Positions 8,153-17,039 of a DNA stretch of 64,000 bases are shown here, one piece after another. The position numbers were made by a program, and so were the translations under genes. Source of the DNA: Aestuariibaculum suncheonense (GTDB lineage: Bacteria; Bacteroidota; Bacteroidia; Flavobacteriales; Flavobacteriaceae); assembly GCF_014596935.1 (NCBI RefSeq), contig NZ_JACVXC010000003.1, positions 1 through 64,000 of the forward strand, written 5' to 3'. Under the pieces are notes generated by a model. That model was not told where the DNA came from. It ran no database searches and saw only the letters and a list, made by a program, of their open reading frames with translations. Each line of letters opens with the position of its first letter. The stretch's first letter is position 1.

Positions 8153-10129
8153 ATGGAATTTAACGTCAACTTTCTAGACAAGGATTTACAGTTACAACTA
8201 TACAAAGCACTTTTAAAACCCAGGCTTATTGAAGAAAAAATGCTGCTTTTGCTTCGTCAGGGCAAAATAAGTAAATGGTTTTCGGGCATAGGTCAGGAAG
8301 CTATTGCTGTTGGTGTAACCATGGCTTTAAACGCAAAGGAGTATATCTTGCCTATGCATAGAAATTTAGGGGTTTTCACCACACGGGAGATTCCGTTATA
8401 TCGCTTGTTTGCGCAATGGCAGGGCAAAGCCTCCGGATTTACCAAAGGCAGAGATAGGTCTTTTCATTTCGGAACACAGGAGTATAAAATTATTGGAATG
8501 ATTTCACATTTAGGTCCGCAATTAGGGGTAGCCGATGGAATTGCCTTAGCTTCCAGATTAAATCACAAAAAAGAAGTTACAGCAGTGTTTACAGGAGAAG
8601 GCGGAACCAGTGAAGGTGATTTTCACGAAGCTTTGAATATTGCTTCGGTGTGGCAACTACCCGTGCTGTTTTGTGTTGAGAATAATGGTTACGGATTATC
8701 TACACCAACAAACGAACAGTACAATTGCGAGCATATTGCAGATCGTGGCAAAGGATACGGTATGGAATCTCATATCATTGATGGAAATAATATTATTGAA
8801 GTTTATACAAAGGTATCCGATATAGCAAAAAGTGTTCGGGAGCTGCCGCGACCTGTATTGATTGAATTTAAAACCTTTAGAATGCGTGGACATGAAGAGG
8901 CGAGTGGCACAAAATATGTTCCGCAAGCTCTTATGGACGAATGGGCTATGAAAGATCCTGTTGAAAATTATGAACGCTTTCTAAAAGACACTGGTATTTT
9001 AAATGAGGAATTAATAGTCTCTATAAAAGCTGAGTTCTCCGACGAAATTACACATAATTTACAAGTAGCTTTTGAAGAAGATGAGATTGTTTCTGGTTTA
9101 ACTAATGAATTAAATGATGTATTTCAAAATTTTGATTACCAAGAGTTTAATGCTAAATCTATAATTAAGGAAATTCGGTTTATTGATGCAGTTTCCGAAG
9201 GTTTAAAACAAAGCATGCAACAACATGATAATCTGATTATTATGGGACAGGATATTGCGGAATATGGGGGGGTCTTTAAAATTACGGAAGGTTTTGTAGA
9301 GGCCTTCGGTAAAGATCGGGTTCGCAATACGCCTATTTGCGAATCGGCGATTATAGAGACAGCGATGGGACTTTCAATAGCAGGTATGAAGAGTGTTGTG
9401 GAATTACAATTCGCAGACTTTGTATCGTCGGGGTTCAATCCGGTAGTGAATTATCTGGCCAAAAGTCATTACCGCTGGGGGCAGGTGGCCGATGTGGTTT
9501 TACGCATGCCCTGCGGGGCCGGTGTTGGCGCCGGGCCGTTTCATTCGCAAACCAATGAAGCCTGGTTTACCAAGACTCCTGGGTTGAAAGTGGTGTATCC
9601 CGCCTTTCCCTATGATGCCAAAGGCTTACTGAATAATGCAATAAATGATCCGAATCCGGTATTGTTTTTTGAACATAAGGGCTTGTATCGCACCATAAGG
9701 CAAGATGTGCCTGCCGACTATTATACGATTCCATTTGGAAAGGCTTCAGCTATTAAAACAGGTATGCATGTTAGTATAATTAGCTATGGCGCAGCGATAC
9801 ACTGGGCTTTAGAGATTCTGGATAAGCACCCTGAAATAGAAGCTGATCTAATTGATTTAAGAACATTATGTCCCTTAGATACTGAAGCAATTTACAATTC
9901 AGTTAAAAAAACAGGTCGTGTCATTATTTTACAGGAAGATTCCTTATTTGGTGGTATAGCCAGTGATATTTCCGCTTTAATAGCAGAACATTGTTTTGAA
10001 TCCTTAGATGCTCCCGTGAAACGCGTTGCAAGTTTAGATACGCCTATTCCTTTTAATAAAGCTCTAGAAGCACAGTATCTGGCTAAATCTCGTTTTGAAA
10101 CGGCGCTTTTAGAATTGATTGATTATTAG
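8153..10129 (+). CDS. 2-oxoacid dehydrogenase E1 component, fused alpha and beta subunits
   Basis: 658 residues from the chosen ATG. Residues ~1-330 are the E1 alpha part (RLIEEKMLLLLRQGKISKWF, GQEAIAVG, and the thiamine diphosphate motif GEGGTSEGDF...ENNG). Residues ~345-658 are the E1 beta part (GQDIAEYGGVFKITEG, PICESAIIETAMGLS, LRMPCGAGVGAGPFHSQ). In most bacteria these are separate genes of the branched-chain or pyruvate/acetoin dehydrogenase complex; in many Bacteroidota they are one polypeptide. It should decarboxylate a branched 2-oxoacid and pass the acyl group to an E2 encoded elsewhere. A longer start at TTG 8075 is rejected because it falls inside the promoter. Confidence 0.9.
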   Translation: MEFNVNFLDKDLQLQLYKALLKPRLIEEKMLLLLRQGKISKWFSGIGQEAIAVGVTMALNAKEYILPMHRNLGVFTTREIPLYRLFAQWQGKASGFTKGRDRSFHFGTQEYKIIGMISHLGPQLGVADGIALASRLNHKKEVTAVFTGEGGTSEGDFHEALNIASVWQLPVLFCVENNGYGLSTPTNEQYNCEHIADRGKGYGMESHIIDGNNIIEVYTKVSDIAKSVRELPRPVLIEFKTFRMRGHEEASGTKYVPQALMDEWAMKDPVENYERFLKDTGILNEELIVSIKAEFSDEITHNLQVAFEEDEIVSGLTNELNDVFQNFDYQEFNAKSIIKEIRFIDAVSEGLKQSMQQHDNLIIMGQDIAEYGGVFKITEGFVEAFGKDRVRNTPICESAIIETAMGLSIAGMKSVVELQFADFVSSGFNPVVNYLAKSHYRWGQVADVVLRMPCGAGVGAGPFHSQTNEAWFTKTPGLKVVYPAFPYDAKGLLNNAINDPNPVLFFEHKGLYRTIRQDVPADYYTIPFGKASAIKTGMHVSIISYGAAIHWALEILDKHPEIEADLIDLRTLCPLDTEAIYNSVKKTGRVIILQEDSLFGGIASDISALIAEHCFESLDAPVKRVASLDTPIPFNKALEAQYLAKSRFETALLELIDY

Positions 10130-10213
10130 TAAACAACTGCTTTTTAGAGTGTTAAAATGAAAATTTGTCAGTTTTTATGAAATTTTTTCAGGTAAAACAG
10201 CTTGGTATTTTTT

Positions 10214-10245
10214 TTGTTTAACCATGTATTGAAATGATATGTTTA
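10214..10245 (+). promoter_or_regulatory. Probable hsp20 promoter
   Basis: TTG at 10214-10216, a 21-bp spacer and TATGTTTA at 10238-10245 (7 of 8 matches to TAnnTTTG) precede the Hsp20 start by about 22 bp. I see no CIRCE element. Confidence 0.45.
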
Positions 10246-10267
10246 ACAATAAAAAAACAGAATAGTT

Positions 10268-10744
10268 ATGAGTACTTTAATTCCAACAACTAAAAATGGT
10301 AATAAAATTTCAGACTCTAACTTTAATTTATTACCGAATTTAACATCTTGGTTTGATGATATTTTAGGCAACCGATTTGGGACTGAATTTATGCCTAATT
10401 TTAACACAGGCATGTCTTTGCCTGCTGTAAATGTTAAGAATTCTGATGACCATTTTACTATAGAAATGGCTGTGCCAGGACTTAAAAAATCAGATTTCGA
10501 CATTAACATAGATAATAATGTTTTATCTATTGGTGTAGCGTCTAAGGTTGAAAATAAAAACGAAACCGAACGTTATACACGCAGAGAATTTGGTTATTCT
10601 TCTTTTAAAAGAACCTTTACAATTCCAGACTCTGTGAATACGGAAGATATAAAAGCTGAATATAATGATGGTATATTAAAAATTCATCTGCCTAAAAAAG
10701 AGGAAGCTAAAATTAAGCCCGTCAAGAAAATAGATATTTCCTAA
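10268..10744 (+). CDS. Hsp20/alpha-crystallin small heat-shock protein
   Basis: 158 residues. The alpha-crystallin domain spans about residues 48-155, with PAVNVKNSDDHFTIEMAVPGLKK cut by family landmarks: MAVPGLKKSDFDI, RREFGYSSFKRTFTIP, and the closing AEYNDGILKIHLPKKEE strand that contains the typical NGxLxIxxPK-type motif. The N-terminal ~45 residues hold a WFDDILGNRF oligomerisation segment. The C-terminal tail ends in KPVKKIDIS with a weak IxI-like motif. It is an ATP-independent cytoplasmic holdase, monocistronic and followed by a strong terminator. Confidence 0.93.
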   Translation: MSTLIPTTKNGNKISDSNFNLLPNLTSWFDDILGNRFGTEFMPNFNTGMSLPAVNVKNSDDHFTIEMAVPGLKKSDFDINIDNNVLSIGVASKVENKNETERYTRREFGYSSFKRTFTIPDSVNTEDIKAEYNDGILKIHLPKKEEAKIKPVKKIDIS

Positions 10745-10746
10745 AC

Positions 10747-10778
10747 AAAAAAGAGAGCTACAAAGCTCTCTTTTTTTT
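10747..10778 (+). terminator. Terminator of hsp20
   Basis: The stem AAAGAGAGCT (10750-10759) / AGCTCTCTTT (10764-10773) with a 4-base loop is followed by a T run, directly after the stop codon. Confidence 0.9.
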
Positions 10779-10828
10779 AAGCATCCATAAGCCATTGTTT
10801 TTCGTATATTTAGTAAAATGTTGAAATT

Positions 10829-11233
10829 TTGAGAACCATTTCTTTATGTATCGCCCTATTATTTAGTTTCACTTTGGTGTCTTACGATGTGCAGGAGGAT
10901 TATGTGTGGCATGACCTGAACGTAACCGCTACAGCCTATAATTCTGTAGCATCCCAAACCAATTCTAAGCCCCGAATTACGGCTTTTGGTGATAGTTTAA
11001 AGCCGGGACTGAAAGTAATTGCGGTTTCTGGTGATCTTTATGCTAAAGGACTCAAATATAACACGCCGGTAAAAATAAAAGGACTGGAAGGCGTGTACTA
11101 TGTAAAGGACAGAATGCCTTCGCGATGGAAGAATAAAATTGATATATATATGGGTGTTGATGTAAAAGCTGCCAAAGCCTGGGGCAGGCGAACCGTAACC
11201 ATAGCTTATGGCGAGCTTAAAAAGGATGAATAA
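10829..11233 (+). CDS. Secreted 3D-domain protein (TTG start or frameshifted N-terminus)
   Basis: 134 residues. A hydrophobic leader (residues 2-18) precedes a 3D domain at about 30-130 (TATAYNSVASQT, ITAFGDSL, VKDRMPSRWKNKIDIYMG), named for its conserved aspartates and related to the double-psi-barrel lytic transglycosylases such as MltA. It probably acts on peptidoglycan in the periplasm. No in-frame ATG precedes the leader; the first usable codon is TTG at 10829. An ATG at 10818 opens only MLKF and stops at 10832. One extra T in the TTTT run at 10827-10830 would join the two as MLKFLRTISL..., a more typical signal peptide. So either a TTG start or a frameshift must be assumed. Confidence 0.75.
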   Translation: MRTISLCIALLFSFTLVSYDVQEDYVWHDLNVTATAYNSVASQTNSKPRITAFGDSLKPGLKVIAVSGDLYAKGLKYNTPVKIKGLEGVYYVKDRMPSRWKNKIDIYMGVDVKAAKAWGRRTVTIAYGELKKDE

Positions 11234-11236
11234 TTT

Positions 11237-11794
11237 TTATTTGGTTTCGGCTTCCGAAATAATAAACGGATAAGCTTCTTTAGCCTGTTTGAGTTCTTCA
11301 GGAGTTAAATCGTTAGGCGCTTTCTTTAAAACATTAACACAATAATCATTTCTTAATTCGTAATAAGCAGCCGTCAGGCGATCCTGAACCTGAATAAAGC
11401 GATTGTAAGTAGCTTGAGGATGAGTCTGTAAGGATATGATGGCTTTTGAAGGATGGTCAGAACCGGACTCATCTTTGCTTCCCCGGCAATAAGCGCAGTT
11501 GCTACTACCATTATTATCAATAAAGGCTTTGGTTAAGTCTTTTAAGGCATCTAGAGGTATAATCTTATCTTCAACCATAATTTCATCTTTGTTGTTGATA
11601 GCGATACGAAATAGATTGCGTTCAGGTATCACACTCTCGCAATCCACACCGGGCGGACATTTGGCAGGTAGTTTTCGGTTAATGCCTTCATCAGAAGAGA
11701 TGGTTGCAGTAACTAAAAAGAAAATCAGTAGTAAAAAAGCGATATCTGCCATAGAGCCGGCATTCACTTCTGGGTGTTGTTTTGAAAGTCTCAT
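11237..11794 (-). CDS. ExbD-type biopolymer transporter
   Basis: 185 residues. A short cytoplasmic N-terminus (MRLSKQHPEVNAGS) leads to one membrane segment, MADIAFLLLIFFLVTATI (15-32), in which the Asp of MADIAFLLLIFF is the conserved proton-relay residue of ExbD/TolR. The periplasmic part is larger than in E. coli ExbD and has two cysteine pairs, CPPGVDC and CAYC, separated by ~50 residues. It energises an outer-membrane receptor together with ExbB and TonB; no exbB gene is next to it, so its partner is encoded elsewhere. Its stop codon lies 4 bp from that of the convergent 3D-protein gene, and no terminator hairpin separates them. Confidence 0.88.
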   Translation of the reverse strand: MRLSKQHPEVNAGSMADIAFLLLIFFLVTATISSDEGINRKLPAKCPPGVDCESVIPERNLFRIAINNKDEIMVEDKIIPLDALKDLTKAFIDNNGSSNCAYCRGSKDESGSDHPSKAIISLQTHPQATYNRFIQVQDRLTAAYYELRNDYCVNVLKKAPNDLTPEELKQAKEAYPFIISEAETK

Positions 11795-11986
11795 AGGAAT
11801 ATGTTTAGAGGTTATATGGTAATTCCCTCACAAAAACAATACCATAAGTTTTGGATAGTGAGTTATTTAGCGATTAGAAATGTGTTTTAGCTAAATTTTC
11901 AGTAGGTTGTCGGAGTTTTAGGAACGGTTTTTGTTAAATCAATGCAAAATAATGTGCTTAATCCTTTAGTTTAAATTTTAAAGAAA

Positions 11987-11994
11987 TATATTTG
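11987..11994 (+). promoter_or_regulatory. -7 element upstream of the secreted protein gene at 12046
   Basis: TATATTTG matches TAnnTTTG fully, 51 bp before the start codon. No -33 TTG is found at the usual distance. Confidence 0.4.
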
Positions 11995-12045
11995 AAATAT
12001 TATTAAGCTGATACGTTTAGGCAAACCCAAATTTTTTAATTTACA

Positions 12046-12723
12046 ATGAAGTTTATTTCGTTATACATTATCATGTTTTCTCTATCGTTATCTGTTCATG
12101 CTCAACTGGATAATAAAAAGACTTCTGTGGCCATTCCAGCCGTTGAAACCAAAAAAGAAACAGAATCTAAAACTATATTACCAGCAGAAAAGAAGGATGA
12201 TCCGGTGGTTTTCGGGAAATTAAATGTTCCTGATATCTCTGCTACGGGCTTAAATACGCCTAAAAAGTCGTTTTCATTATTTGAAGAAGAATTCGGAAAT
12301 CCCGGAGAGTTATACCAAAAGCAAATCGATAAAAATATAGCCGATTTAAAATTAACACCACAAGAAGTGGAACAGTTAAATGGGAGTAAAACCGATCAGT
12401 ATTTCGGTGATTTTAAAAGCAACGCCAAGTTTGTGAATGTTGTGTATCGCGATCACGGTGCAGTGGATGGGGATATCATTCAGGTGCGCGTTAACGATGA
12501 TGTTATTAAAGCTCGGGTGTACTTAAATGGCGGGTACCAAGGTGTTAAAATCGATTTAAGACCTGGATTAAATAAAATAGACTTCGTAGCTTTAAACCAA
12601 GGGGAATCCGGCCCCAACACAGCCGAATTTAGAGTGGTGGACGACCAAGACAACTTAATTTCCGGTAACCGATGGAATCTGGCAACAGGCGTTAAAGCCA
12701 GCATTATTATCGTAAAGGAATAA
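12046..12723 (+). CDS. Conserved secreted protein of unknown function
   Basis: 225 residues. A signal peptide (about 1-19, SLSVHAQ) is followed by a Lys/Glu-rich low-complexity stretch (22-55) and a C-terminal beta-rich module (~115-225: VVYRDHGAVDGDIIQVRVND, KARVYLNGG, IDLRPGLNKIDFVALNQG, VKASIIIVKE). That module resembles an immunoglobulin-like or carbohydrate-binding sandwich by strand pattern only. It is likely periplasmic or surface exposed. I recognise no catalytic motif. Its stop codon is followed after 5 bp by the stop codon of the convergent aldo-keto reductase gene. Confidence 0.7.
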   Translation: MKFISLYIIMFSLSLSVHAQLDNKKTSVAIPAVETKKETESKTILPAEKKDDPVVFGKLNVPDISATGLNTPKKSFSLFEEEFGNPGELYQKQIDKNIADLKLTPQEVEQLNGSKTDQYFGDFKSNAKFVNVVYRDHGAVDGDIIQVRVNDDVIKARVYLNGGYQGVKIDLRPGLNKIDFVALNQGESGPNTAEFRVVDDQDNLISGNRWNLATGVKASIIIVKE

Positions 12724-12725
12724 GG

Positions 12726-13739
12726 TTATTTAATGATTTGTTCAATCGCTTCAAGTTCTTCTTTACTAAATTCTAAATAGTCCAAAGCTTTTACATTTTC
12801 CTTTAACTGATTTGCCGAGCTGGCACCAATTAATACCGAAGCGACCTGTGGCTGACGTAAAATCCATGCCAAGGCCATTTGCGATAGCTTCTGGTTACGA
12901 GATTCAGCTATGGCATTTAAAGCCTGAACCTTTTTAATATTATTATTTACGGCATCGGTATCTAAATACGTTAAGTTTTTTGAAGCTCTCGATCCTTCAG
13001 GGATGCCCTTTAAATATTTATCAGTAAGCATGCCTTGTGCCAAAGGAGAAAAAGCGATACACCCCACACCGTTAGTTTCTAAAGTCTCTAACAAGCCATC
13101 TTCCACCCAACGATCAAACATCGAATAGCGTGCCTGATGTAAAACAAACGGTACATTTAAATCTTTTAGAAGCTTAGCCGCTTCCGCTGTTTCTTTAGGT
13201 TTGTAATTAGAAATCCCTACGTATAACGCTTTACCAAGACGAACAATATCAGCTAAAGCCCCCATGGTTTCCTCTAAAGGGGTTTTCGGGTCTGGTCTGT
13301 GGTGATAAAAAATATCCACATAGTCCAGATTCATGCGTTTCAGACTTTGATCTAAACTTGAAATTAAATATTTTCTTGAACCCCAGTTACCGTAAGGTCC
13401 GGGCCACATATCGTAACCCGCTTTCGAGGCGATAAATAACTCATCTCTGTAAGGTTTAAAGTCTTTTTTAAAGATCGTTCCGAAGTTTTCTTCCGCCGAT
13501 CCGTAAGGCGGTCCGTAATTATTCGCTAAATCGAAATGTGTAATTCCTAAATCGAAGGCTGTTCGTAATATCTCTCGTCCGTTTTGAATATTATCAACAA
13601 ATCCGAAATTATGCCACAATCCTAAAGATAATGCTGGTAATAACACCCCGCTACGTCCGCTACGATTGTAGGTCATAGTGTCGTAACGCTGTTCGTTCGC
13701 GGAATAGGCTTTAGTCTGGCTTTTGTCGTTAATCTGCAT
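12726..13739 (-). CDS. yghZ: Aldo-keto reductase (L-glyceraldehyde 3-phosphate reductase type)
   Basis: 337 residues, collinear with E. coli YghZ through most of its length: LPALSLGLWHNFG, AFDLGITHFDLANNYGPP, GSAEENFG, KAGYDMWPGPYG, SRKYLISSLDQSLKRM, VDIFYHHRPD and the C-terminal VLIGASSANQLKENV. The AKR tetrad Asp-Tyr-Lys-His is present (D in FDLANNY, Y in NNYG, K in SKAGYD, H in YHHRPD). The family reduces L-glyceraldehyde 3-phosphate and methylglyoxal with NADPH in the cytoplasm, a detoxification role. It is likely a single-gene unit. Confidence 0.9.
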   Translation of the reverse strand: MQINDKSQTKAYSANEQRYDTMTYNRSGRSGVLLPALSLGLWHNFGFVDNIQNGREILRTAFDLGITHFDLANNYGPPYGSAEENFGTIFKKDFKPYRDELFIASKAGYDMWPGPYGNWGSRKYLISSLDQSLKRMNLDYVDIFYHHRPDPKTPLEETMGALADIVRLGKALYVGISNYKPKETAEAAKLLKDLNVPFVLHQARYSMFDRWVEDGLLETLETNGVGCIAFSPLAQGMLTDKYLKGIPEGSRASKNLTYLDTDAVNNNIKKVQALNAIAESRNQKLSQMALAWILRQPQVASVLIGASSANQLKENVKALDYLEFSKEELEAIEQIIK

Positions 13740-13883
13740 GAATAAATAGGGTTTAGTCTGGCGGTAAATATAAATCTCTTTTTTTTAATAGGAGAATATT
13801 TAACCTATCTTATTGAAGATTAGAATGAATAAAAACTTCAAAATTTTTACACCATTTATTCGTCATAAACCCTGCAAAGATGT

Positions 13884-13891
13884 TATTTTTG
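13884..13891 (+). promoter_or_regulatory. -7 element of the helicase gene
   Basis: TATTTTTG is a full match to TAnnTTTG. It ends 20 bp before the ATG at 13912, and lies inside any longer reading of the helicase frame from 13813. This fixes the start at 13912. Confidence 0.55.
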
Positions 13892-13911
13892 CACGCCTAA
13901 AAGTTAAATAC

Positions 13912-15474
13912 ATGTCTATTACATCGAAAGCAGAACTAGAACAAGAAGAGCGTAAAGCAGGGAAAGATTTATATAGTTATCAGAAGGGAGCCATTAATAA
14001 AATTTTTAAGGCTTTTGATGAGTCACGTGACGATTATCACCTGTTATACCAACTACCTACAGGGGGAGGTAAGACTGTTATTTTCTCTGAAATTGTAAGA
14101 CAGTATTTAAAAAATCACAACAAAAAGGTGCTGATTATGACGCACCGTATCGAGCTTTGCAGACAAACGTCCAGAATGCTTACCGAGTTTGCTGTAGAGA
14201 ATAAAGTGGTAGACAGTAAAGCCGATTTAAGCGATCAGGCCAATTACAGCTGCTTTGTAGCGATGGTTGAGACCTTAAACAACCGTTTAAATGATAACAA
14301 ACTGGATATTTCCGATATTGGTTTAGTTATTATTGATGAGGCGCATTACAACTCATTCACCAAGTTATTCAAATTCTTTAGTCAGGCATTTATATTAGGA
14401 GTAACAGCGACACCGTTAAGTTCGAGTATTGAATTGCCTATGACCGATAATTACGATGAGTTAATTGTTGGTGAAAGTATAGAGTCGTTAATAGAGAACG
14501 GATTTTTGGCGCGTGCCGATATGTACACCTATAATGTTGGTTTAACCTCGTTAGTGGTAGGAGCAAATGGAGATTATACCGTAAAATCGTCTGAAGATTT
14601 ATATACGGCAGACGATATGTTGTCGAAGTTGCTTCAGGCTTACGAAGAGCGTTCAAAGGGTAAGAAGACCTTAATTTTCAACAACGGTATTAACACATCA
14701 TTACACGTTTACGATACCTTTAAAAGAGCAGGATACCCGATTGCACACCTAGATAATACCAATACCAAGAAAGAGCGTGCGCAAATCCTGAAGTGGTTTA
14801 AAAATACACCAGATGCCATTTTAACATCGGTGAGTATTTTAACCACTGGTTTCGATGAGCCGTCGGTAGAGAGTATCATTCTTAACCGCGCCACTAAATC
14901 GTTAACCTTATATTATCAGATGATTGGTCGTGGATCTCGTATTTTCAAAAATAAAAATAAATTTACCGTTATCGACTTAGGGAACAACTTCTACCGTTTC
15001 GGACCTTGGGGTGATAATTTAGATTGGCAACGCATCTTTAAATCGCCAAACTATTACTTAGATTCTATCATTAGTGATGAAGAATTAGAAAGCAATTTCC
15101 GCTACGAAATGCCGGACGATTTACGTAAAGAGTTTGGAAAGTCACAGGAAGTGTATTTTGATATTCAAAAAACCTATGTGGACTCGATTAGAAGCGGGGA
15201 GTCATCAAAAGTGGTCTTGGAGCGTTCTATCGAGCAACATGCGCGCATTTGTGTTGAAAACAGTGAAGATGTTTACGATGCTTTAGGATTAGCTAAAATG
15301 CTGGGTGATGATATCGATTTCAGAATTCAGCGTTACACCAAGTGTATCAGTAAGAGTACCTATAACTTCGTAGAGTGGCTAAAGGATGATTACCGCAAGA
15401 AATTAAACTCGTATTTACGTAATAATTTCGATACTGTGTTTGAAGATATTCATGGATATCCACCGGAAGATTAA
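13912..15474 (+). CDS. SF2 DEAD/DEAH-box helicase (ResIII type)
   Basis: 520 residues from ATG 13912. Walker A is QLPTGGGKT near residue 48, motif II is IIDEAHYN, motif III is LGVTATP, and the C-terminal RecA domain has ILTTGFDEPS and the arginine-finger motif QMIGRGSR. The remaining ~150 residues form a C-terminal extension without a known domain. It is closer to ResIII/UvrB-type helicases than to classical DEAD RNA helicases. A cold-shock-domain protein gene lies 170 bp downstream on the same strand, suggesting joint use in RNA or DNA remodelling. Confidence 0.85.
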   Translation: MSITSKAELEQEERKAGKDLYSYQKGAINKIFKAFDESRDDYHLLYQLPTGGGKTVIFSEIVRQYLKNHNKKVLIMTHRIELCRQTSRMLTEFAVENKVVDSKADLSDQANYSCFVAMVETLNNRLNDNKLDISDIGLVIIDEAHYNSFTKLFKFFSQAFILGVTATPLSSSIELPMTDNYDELIVGESIESLIENGFLARADMYTYNVGLTSLVVGANGDYTVKSSEDLYTADDMLSKLLQAYEERSKGKKTLIFNNGINTSLHVYDTFKRAGYPIAHLDNTNTKKERAQILKWFKNTPDAILTSVSILTTGFDEPSVESIILNRATKSLTLYYQMIGRGSRIFKNKNKFTVIDLGNNFYRFGPWGDNLDWQRIFKSPNYYLDSIISDEELESNFRYEMPDDLRKEFGKSQEVYFDIQKTYVDSIRSGESSKVVLERSIEQHARICVENSEDVYDALGLAKMLGDDIDFRIQRYTKCISKSTYNFVEWLKDDYRKKLNSYLRNNFDTVFEDIHGYPPED

Positions 15475-15644
15475 AATAATCTGTCAATAAATTTTAAACC
15501 GATAAAAAAATAAATGTACCTTTACGCAGTATAAGCGTGTTAGGCAATTTTTATTTAAATTTTCCATCTTTTTCAGTAGTCTTGGTTTAGGTTTTTCATA
15601 AAAATTCACTGTAGCATTCAGTATTAACTCAAAAAGAATTATTT

Positions 15645-16097
15645 ATGGCAAAATCTCAGGTAACTTATAATAAAATTGAAAAAGAAAAGAAGCGTTTAAA
15701 GAAACGCGAGGAAAAGCAAAAAAAGAAAGAAGCCCGTAAGGCTGAAGCAAAAGAGAATCCAAAAGGAATTCAGTTTGCTTATGTAGACCATAACGGTAAC
15801 TTAACCGATACACCGCCGGATCCGCAGTTAAAAGAGCAGGTAGACCTGGAAAGCATTGAAGTGGGTATTCCTAAAAAGGAAGAACGCGAAGAGGAGGAGC
15901 CAGCTGCGAAAGAAGGTAAAGTGTCTTTTTTCGATACCTCTAAAGGTTTCGGATTTATTTTAGATAGTATTAATCAGGAAAAATATTTCGTTCACGTTAG
16001 TGGTTTGTTAGAGCCTATTGCCGAAAATGACAAGGTGACTTACGAGCTGGAACGCGGACCCAAAGGCATGAACGCTGTACGAGTTAAAAAACTATAA
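15645..16097 (+). CDS. Cold-shock-domain protein with basic N-terminal helix
   Basis: 150 residues, twice the length of a classic Csp. Residues 8-35 are almost entirely Lys, Glu and Arg and should form a charged helix that can bind RNA or ribosomes. Residues 91-150 are a cold-shock domain with RNP1 KGFGFI (100-105) and RNP2 YFVHV (114-118). The protein should bind single-stranded nucleic acid. The 170-bp gap upstream holds a -7-like TACCTTTA near 15515, which would leave a leader of over 110 nt; long leaders are typical of cold-shock mRNAs, but I see no specific thermosensor structure. Confidence 0.88.
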   Translation: MAKSQVTYNKIEKEKKRLKKREEKQKKKEARKAEAKENPKGIQFAYVDHNGNLTDTPPDPQLKEQVDLESIEVGIPKKEEREEEEPAAKEGKVSFFDTSKGFGFILDSINQEKYFVHVSGLLEPIAENDKVTYELERGPKGMNAVRVKKL

Positions 16098-16124
16098 TTT
16101 GCTATAAGCGCTAATTATTTATTT

Positions 16125-17039
16125 ATGAGTATACCTCGTAAAACCATTTTAATTATTCTAGCATTTTTTGCTATTTATGTTATCTGGGGATCTACATACT
16201 TGTTAAATAAGATAGCTGTTACCGAATTATCACCGTTTTTTCTGGCCTCTTTTCGATTTACTCTGGCAGGAATCATCATTTTTGCCATTTCAAAATTCAT
16301 GAAATTATCGCTCGCCATCAGCAGAAGGCAGTTGGTTAATTGCATCATTTCCGGATTCCTGTTTCTGGTATACGGAAACGGGGTGTTTGTCTGGGCGTTA
16401 AAGTATGTCGATAGTGGCTTTGGTGCTTTAGAAGCTTCCACACAGCCCTTGTTTATTTTGTTTCTGTTGAAGCTTATAGATGGCAAGAAAATGCAGACGA
16501 ATTCTATTATTGGTGTTGTATTAGGAGTAATTGGTATGTACATTCTGGTAAGCCAGAACGAACTAGTTACTCAGGAAGGTACATTACTGGGTATGTTTAT
16601 GATTTTAACCTGTGTGTTAAGCTGGTCATATGGAAGTATATTTGTTTCAAAAGCCGATTTACCAAGTAATTATTTTGTAAGTACAGCCTATCAGATGATA
16701 GCTTCCGGGGTGATGCTGGCTATTACCAGTTTAATTTTAGGGGAAACCTGGGTATCGCCCGTTGAATGGAGTACAGCGGTCATGTGGTCTATGCTCTTAC
16801 TGGCGGTATTTGGCAGTGTTGTAGCCTTTACAGCGTTTAATTATTTATTAAAAGAGGTGTCGCCTGAAAAGGTGTCGACTTCGGCATATGTGAATCCTAT
16901 CATCGCTATATTTCTGGGATGGCTTGTATTAGACGAAGCAATAAGTGCTCAAACTATTATAGCCGCCGCCATCTTGCTTACAGGCGTATATTTCATTACA
17001 ACAAAGCGAAAAATAAAACTCAGACCGTTTGGACGTTAA
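16125..17039 (+). CDS. EamA/DMT-family exporter
   Basis: 304 residues with ten hydrophobic segments arranged as two EamA repeats (about 8-140 and 150-292). Landmarks are FAIYVIWGSTYLLNKIAV near the N-terminus and PIIAIFLGWLVLDEA in the last repeat. The family exports amino acids, nucleobases or other metabolites across the inner membrane. Its end overlaps the next gene, a second EamA protein, by 11 bp if that gene starts at TTG 17029. The two may act as a pair or simply be co-transcribed. Substrate unknown. Confidence 0.85.
   Translation: MSIPRKTILIILAFFAIYVIWGSTYLLNKIAVTELSPFFLASFRFTLAGIIIFAISKFMKLSLAISRRQLVNCIISGFLFLVYGNGVFVWALKYVDSGFGALEASTQPLFILFLLKLIDGKKMQTNSIIGVVLGVIGMYILVSQNELVTQEGTLLGMFMILTCVLSWSYGSIFVSKADLPSNYFVSTAYQMIASGVMLAITSLILGETWVSPVEWSTAVMWSMLLLAVFGSVVAFTAFNYLLKEVSPEKVSTSAYVNPIIAIFLGWLVLDEAISAQTIIAAAILLTGVYFITTKRKIKLRPFGR

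Noticed and set aside
15475-15644. Riboswitch or thermosensor in the leader of the cold-shock gene
   Set aside because: The leader is long, but I see no conserved motif or convincing structure.
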